A stretch of 64,000 nt of DNA from Deferrisoma camini S3R1 (GCF_000526155.1 NZ_JAFN01000001.1:1244501-1308500), one strand, 5' to 3'; shown: positions 40,873-50,514, counted from the first letter of the stretch. Notes: generated by a model not told the origin, from the sequence alone. Numbers and translations are program-made.

Positions 40873-41577
40873 TCACACCCCCAGGTAGGCCTTTCGCACC
40901 TCCTCGTCGTCGAGGAGCTCGCTTCCGGTGCCCTCGCGCACGATCCGGCCGGTCTCGAGCACGTAGGCCCGGTCGGCCACGGCAAGGGTCTGGCGCACGT
41001 TCTGCTCCACGATCAGCACCGTGACCCCGTCGCGCCGGATGTCGTTGACCACGTTGAACACCTCCTCCACCAGCAGCGGGGCCAACCCCAGGCTCGGCTC
41101 GTCGAACAGGATCATCCGGGGCAGGCTCATCAGGCCCCGGCCGATCGCGAGCATCTGCTGCTCGCCCCCCGACAGGGTGCCGGCCAGCTGCCGACGGCGC
41201 TCCTTGAGCCGGGGGAACCGGGCGTACACCCTCTCGAGGCTCTCGGCCCGGCGGGCCTTGGCCGCGGGCTTCAGGGCCCCCATCTCCAGGTTTTCCTCCA
41301 CGGTCATCTCGGGGAACAGCCGCCGGGCCTCGGGAACGTGGGCCAGGCCCAGCTCGATGATGCGGTACGGCGGGATCTGGTCCAGGCGTTCGCCCAGGAA
41401 CTCCACCGTGCCCTTGCGGGGTCGCAGTAGCCCCGAGATGGTCCGCAGGGTGGTGGACTTGCCGGCGCCGTTGGTCCCGATCAGGGCCACCACCTCGCCC
41501 TCGCCCACGTGGAACGAGACGTCCCACAGCACCTGCACGTCGCCGTAGAACACGTCGATGCCGTTCACCTTAAGCAT
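40873..41577 (-). CDS. livF: Branched-chain amino acid ABC transporter ATPase
   Basis: 234 residues. Walker A IGTNGAGKSTT, Q-loop, signature LSGGEQQMLAIGRGLM, Walker B ILFDEPSLGLAP and the LivF-type C-terminus. With LivG it energises import of leucine/isoleucine/valine or related amides. It overlaps livG by 8 bases and is the last gene of livKHMGF. Confidence 0.95.
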   Translation of the reverse strand: MLKVNGIDVFYGDVQVLWDVSFHVGEGEVVALIGTNGAGKSTTLRTISGLLRPRKGTVEFLGERLDQIPPYRIIELGLAHVPEARRLFPEMTVEENLEMGALKPAAKARRAESLERVYARFPRLKERRRQLAGTLSGGEQQMLAIGRGLMSLPRMILFDEPSLGLAPLLVEEVFNVVNDIRRDGVTVLIVEQNVRQTLAVADRAYVLETGRIVREGTGSELLDDEEVRKAYLGV

Positions 41578-42295
41578 GGGCGGCCTCTCCTCCCAGGTAG
41601 GCCTGGATCACCGCCGGGTTCCGGGCCACCTCCTCCGGGGTGCCCTCGGCGATCTTCTCGCCGTAGTTCAGCACCACGATGTGGTCGCTGATGGACATGA
41701 TGACCTTCATGTGATGCTCGATGATCAACACCGTGGTGCCGGTCTCCCGGATCTTGCGGATGATCCGGATGCTCTCGTCGAGCTCCGTGGGGTTCAGGCC
41801 CGCGCACGCCTCGTCCAGCAGGATCAGGGCGGGCCGGGTGGCCAGGGCCCGCGCGATCTCCAGGCGTTTGCGAAGCCCCAGGGGCAGGCCCTTGCTCACC
41901 GTGTTGGCGACCGGGGTCAGCCCCGTGAACTCCAGCACCTCCCAGGCGTTGCGCTCGGCCTCGGCGCGGGCCGGAAACCGAAGGAACGAAGAGGCCAGCA
42001 CGTTGTCCAGCACCGTCATGCGCTGGAGGGGCTTCACCACCTGGAAGGTCCGGGCCAGCCCCATGCGGCACACCTTGTGGGGCTTGAGCCCGTCGATCCG
42101 CTCCCCCCGGAACCGGATCTGGCCCGCGGTGGGCTTGAGAAACCCGTTGATCATGTTGAACAGGGTGGTCTTGCCGGCGCCGTTGGGCCCGATCAGCCCG
42201 ACGATCTGCCCCTCGGCCACGGCGAAGCTCACGTTGCTCACGGCCGTGAGCCCGCCGAACTGCTTCGTCACCCCTTCGAGTTCGAGAAGCGCCAT
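41570..42295 (-). CDS. livG: Branched-chain amino acid ABC transporter ATPase
   Basis: 241 residues. Walker A IGPNGAGKTTLFNMI, the LivG-type signature region LPLGLRKRLEIARALATRP and Walker B LILLDEACAGLNPTE, then HHMKVIMSISDHIVVLNYGEKIAEG. It starts 1 base after the livM stop, indicating translational coupling. Confidence 0.95.
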   Translation of the reverse strand: MALLELEGVTKQFGGLTAVSNVSFAVAEGQIVGLIGPNGAGKTTLFNMINGFLKPTAGQIRFRGERIDGLKPHKVCRMGLARTFQVVKPLQRMTVLDNVLASSFLRFPARAEAERNAWEVLEFTGLTPVANTVSKGLPLGLRKRLEIARALATRPALILLDEACAGLNPTELDESIRIIRKIRETGTTVLIIEHHMKVIMSISDHIVVLNYGEKIAEGTPEEVARNPAVIQAYLGGEAAHA

Positions 42296-42296
42296 G

Positions 42297-43283
42297 TCAC
42301 ACGCCTCCGGCCCCGGCCGGCTTCGACCGGCCTAGGAAGAATCGCATCATCTTGCGAAAGTCACCCACCACCCCGTTGGGCAGGAAGATGATGATCACGA
42401 TCAACAGGATGCCGAACAGGGTCTGGTGGGCCCGGCCGATGTAGGGCAGGGTCCGCACCACCTCGCTCAGGAGGATCATGATCACCGCGCCCACCAAGGG
42501 GCCCCACCGGGTGGCCACCCCGCCCACCATCACCACCATGATGGCCACGATGGACACGTCGTGCAGGGCGAACACGATCTCGGGGTCGATGTAGCCCATG
42601 TAGCAGGTGTAGAACGCGCCGGCCACGCCGGTCAGCACGGCGCTCACCACCAGGGCGATGTTCTTGTACAGGGTGGTGTCGATGCCCAGGGACTCGGCCG
42701 CGTCCTGATCCTCGCGGATCGCCACGAAGTAGTACCCCCACTTCGACCGCACCATGACCTCGAGCACGACGAACGAGGCCACGGCGATGGCCAGGATCAC
42801 GTAGTAGAACGGCTCCTTGGCCACCCAGGTGCGGGTCTCGAGCATGATGCCCCGGGTGCCTTCGGTGAGCCACTCCAGGTTCTCGGCCGTCACCCGCAGC
42901 ACCTCGCCCATGGCCAGGGTGCCCAGGGCGAAGTACGGCCCCCGGAGCCGCAGGCAGATGTACCCCACGCCCAGGGCGCCCAGGGCCACCACCACCATGC
43001 CCACGGGCAGCCCCCACCAGGCCGACCAGCCCAGGTGGTAGTACAGGATGCCCCCCGTGTACGCCCCGAGGCCGAAAAACGCCGCGTGGCCGAAGGACAC
43101 CTGGCCGCAGTAGCCGCCGAGCAGATTCCACGCCATGCCGATCACGCTCCACATGAGCATCAGGATGAACATGTGGAGCACGTAGCTCGAGTTCAGGCCG
43201 GGCACCAGCGGGATCACCGCCAGGCCCACCACCACCGCGGCGGCGGTGCGGTACCGGCCCAGGGTCTGTGCTGCGCTCGCCAT
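42297..43283 (-). CDS. livM: Branched-chain amino acid ABC transporter permease
   Basis: 328 residues with eight or nine membrane helices and the permease loop GYCGQVSFGHAAFFGLGAY plus YFVAIREDQDAAESLGID, both typical of LivM. It forms the membrane channel with LivH, whose gene ends 13 bases upstream of this start. Confidence 0.94.
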   Translation of the reverse strand: MASAAQTLGRYRTAAAVVVGLAVIPLVPGLNSSYVLHMFILMLMWSVIGMAWNLLGGYCGQVSFGHAAFFGLGAYTGGILYYHLGWSAWWGLPVGMVVVALGALGVGYICLRLRGPYFALGTLAMGEVLRVTAENLEWLTEGTRGIMLETRTWVAKEPFYYVILAIAVASFVVLEVMVRSKWGYYFVAIREDQDAAESLGIDTTLYKNIALVVSAVLTGVAGAFYTCYMGYIDPEIVFALHDVSIVAIMVVMVGGVATRWGPLVGAVIMILLSEVVRTLPYIGRAHQTLFGILLIVIIIFLPNGVVGDFRKMMRFFLGRSKPAGAGGV

Positions 43284-43296
43284 GGTCGTCTCCTCC

Positions 43297-44208
43297 CTAT
43301 CGGCGCCGCATCAGCCCGGCCACGCCCCCGGGCAGGAAGATCAGGCACGCCACGAACACCAGGAACCGGCCCACCGGGGCCCACCCCATGCCCACGTAGG
43401 TGGCGGTCATCGACTCGAACACCCCCAGGATCAGCCCCCCGATGATCGCCCCCTGGGTCGAACCCAGGCCGCCCAGGATCGTGATCACGAACGCGATCAG
43501 GGTGAACCGCCCCCCCAGGGCGGGGTAGAGGTAGTACATGGGGATGAACAGGCTGCCGGCCGCACCCACCAGGGCCGCGCCCAGGCCGAACGTGACCACG
43601 GTCATGCGCTCCACGTTCACGCCCATCAGGATCGCGGCGTCCTTGTCCTGGGCCGTGGCCCGGATGGCCTTGCCCGCGTCGGTCCGCTGCAGGAACCACC
43701 ACAGCGCCGCCGTGATCGCCACCGCGAACCCGAACGACACCACCCACGGCACCGAGAACGACAGCTCGATCGGCGACGAGCGCCACCAGTCGCTCAGGTA
43801 CCAAGCGTCCGACGCGTAGTCCACGGGGGTGGACCGGTAATCTGACGTGAAGAACAGGGTGGCCAGGTTCTGGAGCACCATGCCGATGCCCACGGTCAGG
43901 ATCACCTGGTTCTCCGGCAGGATCGAGTCCACCTTGAGCACCGGCGAGATCAGGGTCTTCTGGATGAACACCCCTAGCACGAACAGCGCCGGCACCGTGA
44001 CCAGCAGGGTCACGTAGGGGTCCATGCCCAGCAGGTGGAACAGCCAGAAGGCGATGTACATCGCCACCATCATCAGTTCCCCGTGGGCCAGGTTGATGAT
44101 CTTCATCACCCCCATGATCAGGGTCATGCCGAGCCCGATCAGGGCGTAGAGCCCCCCGAGCAGCAGCCCCGACACCAGGGTTTGGAGGAACACCTCGAGC
44201 TGTACCAT
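43297..44208 (-). CDS. livH: Branched-chain amino acid ABC transporter permease
   Basis: 303 residues, hydrophobic throughout, with GLLLGGLYALIGLGMTLIMGV, NLAHGELMMVAMYIAFWL and GKAIRATAQDKDAAILMGVN as in LivH. It is preceded by an unusually strong hairpin that separates it from livK. Confidence 0.94.
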   Translation of the reverse strand: MVQLEVFLQTLVSGLLLGGLYALIGLGMTLIMGVMKIINLAHGELMMVAMYIAFWLFHLLGMDPYVTLLVTVPALFVLGVFIQKTLISPVLKVDSILPENQVILTVGIGMVLQNLATLFFTSDYRSTPVDYASDAWYLSDWWRSSPIELSFSVPWVVSFGFAVAITAALWWFLQRTDAGKAIRATAQDKDAAILMGVNVERMTVVTFGLGAALVGAAGSLFIPMYYLYPALGGRFTLIAFVITILGGLGSTQGAIIGGLILGVFESMTATYVGMGWAPVGRFLVFVACLIFLPGGVAGLMRRR

Positions 44209-44235
44209 GGCAGCCGCCTCTTTGCGTGGTCACAC

Positions 44236-44272
44236 GAACGGGGCCCCCGGGCCCGGCCCGGGGGCCCCGTTC
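44236..44272. terminator. 17-bp GC hairpin between livK and livH
   Basis: GAACGGGGCCCCCGGGC, loop CCG, then the perfect complement. No T tract follows on either side, so it is more likely an attenuator or 3' mRNA-stabilising structure that keeps livK expression above the membrane genes than a simple terminator. Confidence 0.75.
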
Positions 44273-44291
44273 CGGCCGGGATCCCCTCGGC

Positions 44292-45485
44292 TCACCGCCG
44301 CCGATCGCGCCACCGAGGGATGGGGAACACGTAGTCGGCCGTGGCGAACTTCTTGGGCCAGATCACCTCGTGCTTGCCGTTGATCACCTGGAGCACCAGG
44401 GTGTCCATGAAGTTCTGGTTCTTGTACTTGCCCTTGGACTCGAACTTCACCGGGCCGAACGCGGTCACCAGGTCGGTGGCGGCCAGGGCCTTCTTGATCG
44501 CCTCCGAGTCCATGCTGCCGGCCCGCTCCAGGGCGTCTTTGAGCACGTACAGCGCGGAGTACGCCTCGGCCCCGTGGTACGAGGGGTACTTGCCGGCGCG
44601 CTTCTTGTACTTCTCGGCGAACTCCCGGGCGCCCTTGTACGGGGCGAACGGGCTCCAAAGGGTGGCCGTGACCACGTACTCGGCCGCGTCCTTGGCGTTC
44701 TCCACGAACTCGGGGATGGCGAACCCGGCCGCCCCGCCCGCGAACAGCTTGGCGTCGATGCGCAGCTCCTTGATCTGGCGCATCAGGAGCGCGGCGTCCA
44801 TCACGTACGACACCATGTAGATCACGTCGGGCCGCTTGGCCTTCACCTGGGAGAGGATCGGCTTGAAGTCCACCGCGCCGGACTCGTACTTCTCGTTGAG
44901 CACGACCTCGATGCCGAGCCTCTTGGCCTCCTTCACCATGGACTTGGAGCCGCTGGTGCCGAAGTCGGTGGCCTCGTACAGGATGGCGATGGTCTTGGGT
45001 TTGACCACCTCCCGCAGGAAGCCCCGGAACCCGCTGGTGTAGTACTCCACCGAGGGGTTCATCCGGAACACGTAGTCATACCCCTTCTGGGTGATGTCGT
45101 TGGCCGCACCCGTGACCACCAGGTAGGGGACCTTGCGCTCCTCGGCCAGGGCCGCGATCGCCTTGGAGCACGACGAGGAGTACGCGCCGATCAGGAACGG
45201 CTGCTTGGCCACGTCCACCAGCTTCTCGGCGATGGCCCGGGCGATCTCGGGCTTGCCCTGGCTGTCCTGGATGTCGAGCTCGATCTGCATGCCGTTGATG
45301 CCGCCGGCCGCGTTGATCTCCTCGGCCGCGATCTCGTAGGAGCGCTTCTCGATCTCGCCGAACTTGGCCTTGGACCCGGTGAGCGGCAGGGGGATGCCGA
45401 TCTTCAGGGTCTTCGCCAGGGCCGGCGACGCGGCCAACGCCGCTCCGACCACCGCCACGCCCAACACTCTGCCGAGCTTGCCCAT
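44292..45485 (-). CDS. livK: Branched-chain amino acid ABC transporter substrate-binding protein
   Basis: 397 residues from MGKLGRVLGVAVVGAALAASPALA (signal peptide) with AAGGAGG 9 bases upstream; an in-frame start 25 codons earlier lacks support. The periplasmic binding fold starts TLKIGIPLPLTGSKAKFGE, with AAEEINAAGGINGMQIEL and YEATDFGTSGSKSMV. Ligand class is inferred from the LivHMGF genes; amides, short peptides or aromatic acids are also transported by this family. Confidence 0.92.
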   Translation of the reverse strand: MGKLGRVLGVAVVGAALAASPALAKTLKIGIPLPLTGSKAKFGEIEKRSYEIAAEEINAAGGINGMQIELDIQDSQGKPEIARAIAEKLVDVAKQPFLIGAYSSSCSKAIAALAEERKVPYLVVTGAANDITQKGYDYVFRMNPSVEYYTSGFRGFLREVVKPKTIAILYEATDFGTSGSKSMVKEAKRLGIEVVLNEKYESGAVDFKPILSQVKAKRPDVIYMVSYVMDAALLMRQIKELRIDAKLFAGGAAGFAIPEFVENAKDAAEYVVTATLWSPFAPYKGAREFAEKYKKRAGKYPSYHGAEAYSALYVLKDALERAGSMDSEAIKKALAATDLVTAFGPVKFESKGKYKNQNFMDTLVLQVINGKHEVIWPKKFATADYVFPIPRWRDRRR

Positions 45486-45615
45486 CTCCAACCTCCTTTT
45501 CGCGAGAAAGAGACCCAACCCACACGGGGCGTCCCGGCACCAATGCACGCACCGTGCCACACCCCTCCTCGGTCAGGAGCCACGGAAAACCAACGAGGTT
45601 TGGAGAAGAGGAGGG

Positions 45616-45637
45616 AAAAAACCGGCCGGATCCGGCC
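45616..45637 (-). terminator. Probable intrinsic terminator after the sensor kinase gene
   Basis: On the minus strand GGCCG-GATC-CGGCC followed by GG and TTTTTT, 10 bases after the kinase stop codon. It suggests livK has its own promoter in the next 130 bases. Confidence 0.65.
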
Positions 45638-45647
45638 ACCCGTCCGG

Positions 45648-48600
45648 TCAGATCCCGACAACGCGGGGTTGAGAGCCGGCCCGGGGCAGCACCAGCCGGA
45701 ACACGCTGCCCTCGCCCGGCGTGGAGCGCACCTCCACCGTGCCGCCGTGGTCCTCGACGATGGTGTGGGTGATGGACAGCCCCAGGCCGGACCCACCCGG
45801 CCGCAGGCTGAAGAACGGCTCGAAGACCCGCTCCTGGTCGCCCGGCGGAATCCCGACGCCGGTGTCGGCCACCTCGACCGCCACCCGGTCCCCCTCGGCA
45901 TCCACCGTGACCCGCAGCTCGCCACCGTCGGGCATGGCCTGGACCGCGTTAAGGAGGAGGTTCAGCACGGCCTGCTTGAGCTTCTCGGGGGCGGCGAGCA
46001 CCCGGGCGTCGCCCGCCGCCTCCCCCCGGAGCACTCGGATTCCCTGGCGGCGGGCGGTCTTCTCCACCAGGAACAGGCTCCCTTCCACGATCTCGCCGAT
46101 CCGGCACTCCCGCTTGGGGGCCGTGTCCACCCGGGCGTACTCCAGCAGCTCCTGCACGATCCCCTCGAGCCGCTCGATCTCGCCCAGGGCCTGGCGCAGG
46201 GCCTGGCGGTCGGCCGGGTCCGGGAGCCGGTCGTGCAGGTCGTCGAGCAGCAGCGCCACCCCGGTCAGGGGGTTTCGAACCTCGTGGGCCACCCCGGCGG
46301 CCAGCCGGCCCAACGAGGCCAGCCGGTCCATCCGCTCCAGGGTCCGGCGCACCATGCGCTCCTCGGTCACGTCCCGGAACTGGAGGATCAGGCCCCGCTG
46401 CCCTCCCTCCTGCCCGAACCGGCTCGGCACCCACACGAACTCCCGGCGGGCCTCCCCCCGGCCCAGGGTGAACTCCCGGGGCTCGAGGGCGGCCCCATGG
46501 GCCAGCGCCCGGGCCCAGGCCTCCACCTCGGTGCCGGCGCCCAGCGTCTCGAACGGGCGCCCCCGCACGGCCTCCGGGTCGCACCCGAAGGCCTGGGCCG
46601 CGTAGGTGTTCACCGACAGCAACCGCCCGTCCCCGTCCAGGGTCACCACCCCGCTGGCCAGGCTGTCGAGCACCCGCTCCACGAACCGCCGGGCCTGCTC
46701 GGCCTCCTCGAACAGCCGGGCCCGCTCCACCGCCCGGGCCGCCTGGCCGGCCACGATCTGAAGGGGCCCCAGGAGGTGCTGGGGAATCGCCCGGCCCGAC
46801 CGGGCGTTGTCCGCGGCCAGCACCCCCACCACCCGGTCGCGGATCTTCATGGGCACGTACACGAACGAGGTGGTGCCGGCCCCCTGGGCGATGCGACGGT
46901 CCAGCGCCGTCAGCTCGGGGTCGTCCAGGTCCCGGACGAACCGGGCCCGGCCCGTGCGCACCACCCGGGTGGCCACGCAGTCGTGCACGCCGATCACGAG
47001 CGGCCGCTGCCGGATGCGAACCTCCTCCGTGGGATCGAAGCCGGCCAGGGCCACCGCTTGCAAGGTGTCCTTCCGCGGGCCGTGGACCAGATGGAGCACG
47101 GCGCGGTCGAACCCCAGCCCCTGCACGCAGGTGTCGAGGATGACCTTGAGGGCGGCCTCCCGGTCGAAGGTGGTGCCCAGGAACTCGCTGATGGACTGGA
47201 TGTGGTTCAGGATGCGTAGCTGCTCGGCCAGCCGATCCGCGCTGGTGCGGGCCTCGTCGCGGGAGCTGCGCAGGTCCTCGAGGCTCCGGCGCAGGGTCTG
47301 GTCCTTCTCGCCCAGCAGCCGGGCCATGCGGTTCAGGTCGTCGGCCAGGTCGGCCAGCTCGTCGTGGGTGGTCACCCGCACCCGGGCCGTCAGGTCGCCG
47401 CCCGCGATCCGACGAGCCATGTGGGCCATGATGCGCACGGGGTGGGAGATGGCCCGGGACAGCACGGCCGATGCCGCCACGACCAGGATGCCCAGGCACC
47501 AGGCCAGCACGAAACCGGTGCGCAGGGTGTGGCGCGAGGCCGACGCGATGGCCGCGGCCGTGGCGGCCGCGGCCCGATGGAACGCTTCGGTTCGGGCCCC
47601 GATCGTGACCCCGCCGAACACCCCGTACCGCCGGTACGGGCCGTACCCGAACCGTACCGGCGCGTAGGCCATGACCTTGTCCACGCCGGCCACGTTGTAG
47701 GTGCGGGTGACCCCGGCGCGGCCCGCGCGCACCTCCCGGGCCACCAGGGGGTAGTTGGGGTGGACGAACCCGGCGAAGTCCAGGTTGAAGGGGATTCGGC
47801 CCGCCTCGATCTCGTCCGGGGTGGAGGCCTCGGTGTACGGCGGCACCCAGCGGCCGTCCGGGCCCAGGCCCCGGATGTCCCAGAACTTGGGGTGGGCGAT
47901 GATCCAGCCCTCGTCGTCGAACAGGAAGGCGTAGTTGCCGGAGAGGTACGAGGGGAACACCACCTCGTCCCGGCTCAGCGGGAGCACGTGCTGGGTGAAC
48001 TCCATGAGGTGGCGGTGGTCCAGGGCCAGGGCCACCACCCCCTCCAGGGCGCCGTCGGGCCCCCACACGGCCAGGGCGAACCGGAGGATGCCCCGGTACT
48101 CGGCGCCGCCCACCGCCTCCTCCACGGTGCGGGCGCCCGCAAGCTGCTCGGCCCGGCCCACGTGCCGCCCCACCACGTGCCCCACCCAGGGCTCGCCGGG
48201 CGGGAGCTCCTGGCACGCGGTGAAGTAGGACTCGACTCCGAAGGTGGTGCCCTCGGGCCGGGACACGTCCCGGAGCCCGCTGGGGGGCACGGGCCGGCCG
48301 TGGTCCCATCGGAACCGCTCCCGGCCGTCCGGCCCCACCCAGGCCACCTCGGCGTACAGGGGCACCCGATCGCGCGCCTCCTTCACCCGGCCGTCCGGGC
48401 CCCGGCGGCGGCGCCACAGGATCCCCGTGCGGCCCCGGGCCAGCGCCCCGAACGTTCGCGGATCCTTCGGCGCCGCGGCCAGCATCCGGGCGTCCTGGAC
48501 CCGCTCCTCCAGGAACGCCGCGATCCGGTCGGCCAGGGTCTTGGCCTGGAGCTCCAGGGTCTGCCGGGACCGCTCGTCCAGGGCCTCGGTCGAGCGCTCC

Positions 48601-48725
48601 ACGGCCTGGCGGCCCACCTGGGCCACCCGGCGCGACGCATCCAGGCCGAACCAGACCAACGGCGGCAGGCTCAGGGCCAGGAACCAGGCGAGCAGCTTCC
48701 AGACCAGGGGGATGCGTCGTCTCAT
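45648..48725 (-). CDS. Large sensor histidine kinase (Cache-like, HAMP, GAF, PAS)
   Basis: 1025 residues. Helix 1 (8-28) and helix 2 (about 402-425) enclose a periplasmic region of about 370 residues resembling a double Cache sensor (YLSGNYAFLFDDEGWIIAHPKF). HAMP (about 425-480), a coiled coil, GAF (about 520-670), PAS (about 690-800), HisKA with His814 in GVAHEVRNPLTG, and HATPase (about 905-1015: LLNAVQAM, DTGVGIPPGD, GSGLGLSI). The kinase is in the NtrB-like class that pairs with NtrC regulators. It lies directly upstream of livK, so it may sense a periplasmic solute related to the transporter. Confidence 0.93.
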   Translation of the reverse strand: MRRRIPLVWKLLAWFLALSLPPLVWFGLDASRRVAQVGRQAVERSTEALDERSRQTLELQAKTLADRIAAFLEERVQDARMLAAAPKDPRTFGALARGRTGILWRRRRGPDGRVKEARDRVPLYAEVAWVGPDGRERFRWDHGRPVPPSGLRDVSRPEGTTFGVESYFTACQELPPGEPWVGHVVGRHVGRAEQLAGARTVEEAVGGAEYRGILRFALAVWGPDGALEGVVALALDHRHLMEFTQHVLPLSRDEVVFPSYLSGNYAFLFDDEGWIIAHPKFWDIRGLGPDGRWVPPYTEASTPDEIEAGRIPFNLDFAGFVHPNYPLVAREVRAGRAGVTRTYNVAGVDKVMAYAPVRFGYGPYRRYGVFGGVTIGARTEAFHRAAAATAAAIASASRHTLRTGFVLAWCLGILVVAASAVLSRAISHPVRIMAHMARRIAGGDLTARVRVTTHDELADLADDLNRMARLLGEKDQTLRRSLEDLRSSRDEARTSADRLAEQLRILNHIQSISEFLGTTFDREAALKVILDTCVQGLGFDRAVLHLVHGPRKDTLQAVALAGFDPTEEVRIRQRPLVIGVHDCVATRVVRTGRARFVRDLDDPELTALDRRIAQGAGTTSFVYVPMKIRDRVVGVLAADNARSGRAIPQHLLGPLQIVAGQAARAVERARLFEEAEQARRFVERVLDSLASGVVTLDGDGRLLSVNTYAAQAFGCDPEAVRGRPFETLGAGTEVEAWARALAHGAALEPREFTLGRGEARREFVWVPSRFGQEGGQRGLILQFRDVTEERMVRRTLERMDRLASLGRLAAGVAHEVRNPLTGVALLLDDLHDRLPDPADRQALRQALGEIERLEGIVQELLEYARVDTAPKRECRIGEIVEGSLFLVEKTARRQGIRVLRGEAAGDARVLAAPEKLKQAVLNLLLNAVQAMPDGGELRVTVDAEGDRVAVEVADTGVGIPPGDQERVFEPFFSLRPGGSGLGLSITHTIVEDHGGTVEVRSTPGEGSVFRLVLPRAGSQPRVVGI

Positions 48726-48775
48726 GACACCGGCGAAGCGGGCGGGGAACGGACCGATAGGCTATCAGGCTCGGG

Positions 48776-48815
48776 GGTTGGGAGGCTAGGAGGCTGGGAA
48801 GCTGGGAGGCTGGAA
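48776..48815 (+). repeat. Octamer array, GGCTGGGA type (5 units)
   Basis: GGTTGGGA GGCTAGGA GGCTGGGA AGCTGGGA GGCTGGAA in 8-nt register, in the 168-base gap upstream of the kinase gene. Confidence 0.8.
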
Positions 48816-48893
48816 GCGAGGATCCGCGTCTTTGGTCCCCTTCGTCCCCTATGTCCCTCGGGCCCTTGCGCCCGGCAGGCCAGAGGCCCGAAC

Positions 48894-49271
48894 TCAGTCG
48901 GCCGGCCGGCCCTGGGGCGACAGGCGGCGGTCCAACTCCGCCAGGCCGGTGCGGTCCGGATCGAACCGGGGGTGGTCCCACTCGTGGTCCAGGGCCTTCT
49001 CGACGGCCCGCAGCACGGCGCGCAGGTCCAGGCCGGCGTACTCCGGCCCCAACGCTCCCCAGTGGGACCGGGCCCGCTGGAAGCACCGGCCGGCCCCGGT
49101 CCGGTTGCCCCGGTCCCTGTGGAACAGGGCCGCGGCCAGCAGGGCCCAGCCCTGGAAGAACTCCCGCTCGGCCCCCTCGGCCTCGTGGCGCAGGCTCTCG
49201 AAGATGCCCTGGGCGTCCAGGTACCGTCCCTGCTCGAACCGTCGGATCGCTTCCCGAAACCGGCTGTCCAT
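48894..49271 (-). CDS. DUF309-family helical protein
   Basis: 125 residues from MDSRFREAIRRFEQG. The pattern RYLDAQGIFESLRHEAEGAEREFFQGWALLAAALFHRDRGN is that of DUF309, a small all-helical family with TPR-like character and unknown function. A longer in-frame extension to 49343 lacks a ribosome-binding site. It is followed by the octamer array and the kinase gene. Confidence 0.75.
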   Translation of the reverse strand: MDSRFREAIRRFEQGRYLDAQGIFESLRHEAEGAEREFFQGWALLAAALFHRDRGNRTGAGRCFQRARSHWGALGPEYAGLDLRAVLRAVEKALDHEWDHPRFDPDRTGLAELDRRLSPQGRPAD

Positions 49272-49440
49272 GGTCCACCTCGAAGCGTCCCCGCCGGGCC
49301 GGGGGTCCCACGTTCCCGGGAGATGGGAACGAAAGACTACCACGCCGCTGGGAATCCGCCAGCCCGGTTCGCCGACACGAAAGGGAGACCCGAAGGCCTC
49401 CCTTTCCCCATTGCCGACGTGGGACGAAACGCCCGTCCGA

Positions 49441-49839
49441 TCAGGTCTCCACCGGGATCTTCCGGGGCTTGGCCTCCTCGGCCTTGGGCAGCTCGAGCCG
49501 CAGCACCCCGTTCCTGAGGCTGGCCCGGATCTTCTCGGCGTCGATCGCCTCGGTGATCCGGAACTGCCGGAAGAACGGGGTCAGGGTAAACTCCCGGGCC
49601 AGCACCCGGCCGGGCGTGTCCCGCTGGACCCTGCCGTCGATCGTGAGGATGCCCTGCTCCACCTGGATCGTGAGCCCATCCTTCTTAACACCCGGCAGGT
49701 CCGCGAGCACCACCAGCTTGTCGTCTTCCTCGTAGATGTCCACCAAGGGCACCGCGTACCGCTCGGCCTGGCGGGTCACCTCCTCGGTGGCCGCCTTGGC
49801 CGGAGTCGTCTCGGGAACCGTCTTCTCCACCGCGTTCAT
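49441..49839 (-). CDS. Small heat-shock protein (Hsp20), shorter copy
   Basis: 132 residues. The alpha-crystallin domain runs from about 28 (VPLVDIYEEDDKLVVLADLPGVKKDGLTI) through the G-x-L motif NGVLRLELPKAEEAKPRKI. The N-terminal arm is short and Ala/Glu-rich. It holds unfolding proteins in a refoldable state. It lies 22 bases after a second Hsp20 gene with which it shares the C-terminal LPKAEEAKPRKI. Confidence 0.94.
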   Translation of the reverse strand: MNAVEKTVPETTPAKAATEEVTRQAERYAVPLVDIYEEDDKLVVLADLPGVKKDGLTIQVEQGILTIDGRVQRDTPGRVLAREFTLTPFFRQFRITEAIDAEKIRASLRNGVLRLELPKAEEAKPRKIPVET

Positions 49840-49861
49840 GGCTCACCTCCTCCCCTTGCGG

Positions 49862-50311
49862 TCAACCCACCTCGATCGCGATCTTCCGCGGCTTGGCCTC
49901 CTCCGCCTTGGGCAGCACCACCTGTAGGATGCCGTCCGCGTACACCGCCTTCACGTTGCCCGCATCCACCTCGGCCGGCAGCTCCACGGTGCGCACGAAC
50001 CGGCCCGCGGAGCGCTCATTGCGGTGGAACGCGTCGGGCTTCACCCCCTCGGGCGCCTTCTTCTCGCCCGACAGGGTCACCAGGTTGTCCTTCACGGTCA
50101 CGTCGAGGGTCTCCGGATCCACCCCGGGGGCCAGGGCCTCCACGATGAACTGGTCGTCCTGCTCGGCCACGTTCACCCGAGGGTACCGCCGGGCCGACAC
50201 CCCGGGCATGAACTCCAGGGCCCATCCCCGGGACGGGAGCACCCCCTCGAAGATCCGGTCCATCTCCTGACGCAGCCTCTCCAGCTCTCGGAAAGGATCC
50301 CACACCGCCAT
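49862..50311 (-). CDS. Small heat-shock protein (Hsp20), longer copy
   Basis: 149 residues from MAVWDPFRELERLRQEMDRIF, the classic class-A bacterial Hsp20 N-terminus, with AAGGAGG 7 bases upstream. The alpha-crystallin domain (VNVAEQDDQFIVEALAPGVDPETLDV to ADGILQVVLPKAEEAKPRKI) is complete. Together the two genes encode a likely hetero-oligomeric pair of unequal copies; no CIRCE or other heat-shock operator was recognised upstream. Confidence 0.95.
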   Translation of the reverse strand: MAVWDPFRELERLRQEMDRIFEGVLPSRGWALEFMPGVSARRYPRVNVAEQDDQFIVEALAPGVDPETLDVTVKDNLVTLSGEKKAPEGVKPDAFHRNERSAGRFVRTVELPAEVDAGNVKAVYADGILQVVLPKAEEAKPRKIAIEVG

Positions 50312-50337
50312 CTCGCACCTCCTTTGGCAGTAACTTC

Positions 50338-50372
50338 GGTCGTTGGTCGTCGGTCGTTGGTCGTTGGTCGGG
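50338..50372 (+). repeat. Heptamer array, GGTCGTT type (5 units)
   Basis: GGTCGTT GGTCGTC GGTCGTT GGTCGTT GGTCGGG, preceded by GTAACTTC. It lies between the Hsp20 and RNase D genes. Confidence 0.85.
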
Positions 50373-50514
50373 GGCCTTCGGCCCGCTAGTGCGAAGAGCT
50401 CCTCGCCTCCCGCGTGCGGCGGGAACCTAAGTCCGGTGCCCGCGGTTGGCAAGCCCCCCTGCGGATGAGAGAATGGGGCCCCTTTGTTCCCCCTGTCCGA
50501 GAAAGGTGTGCGTT

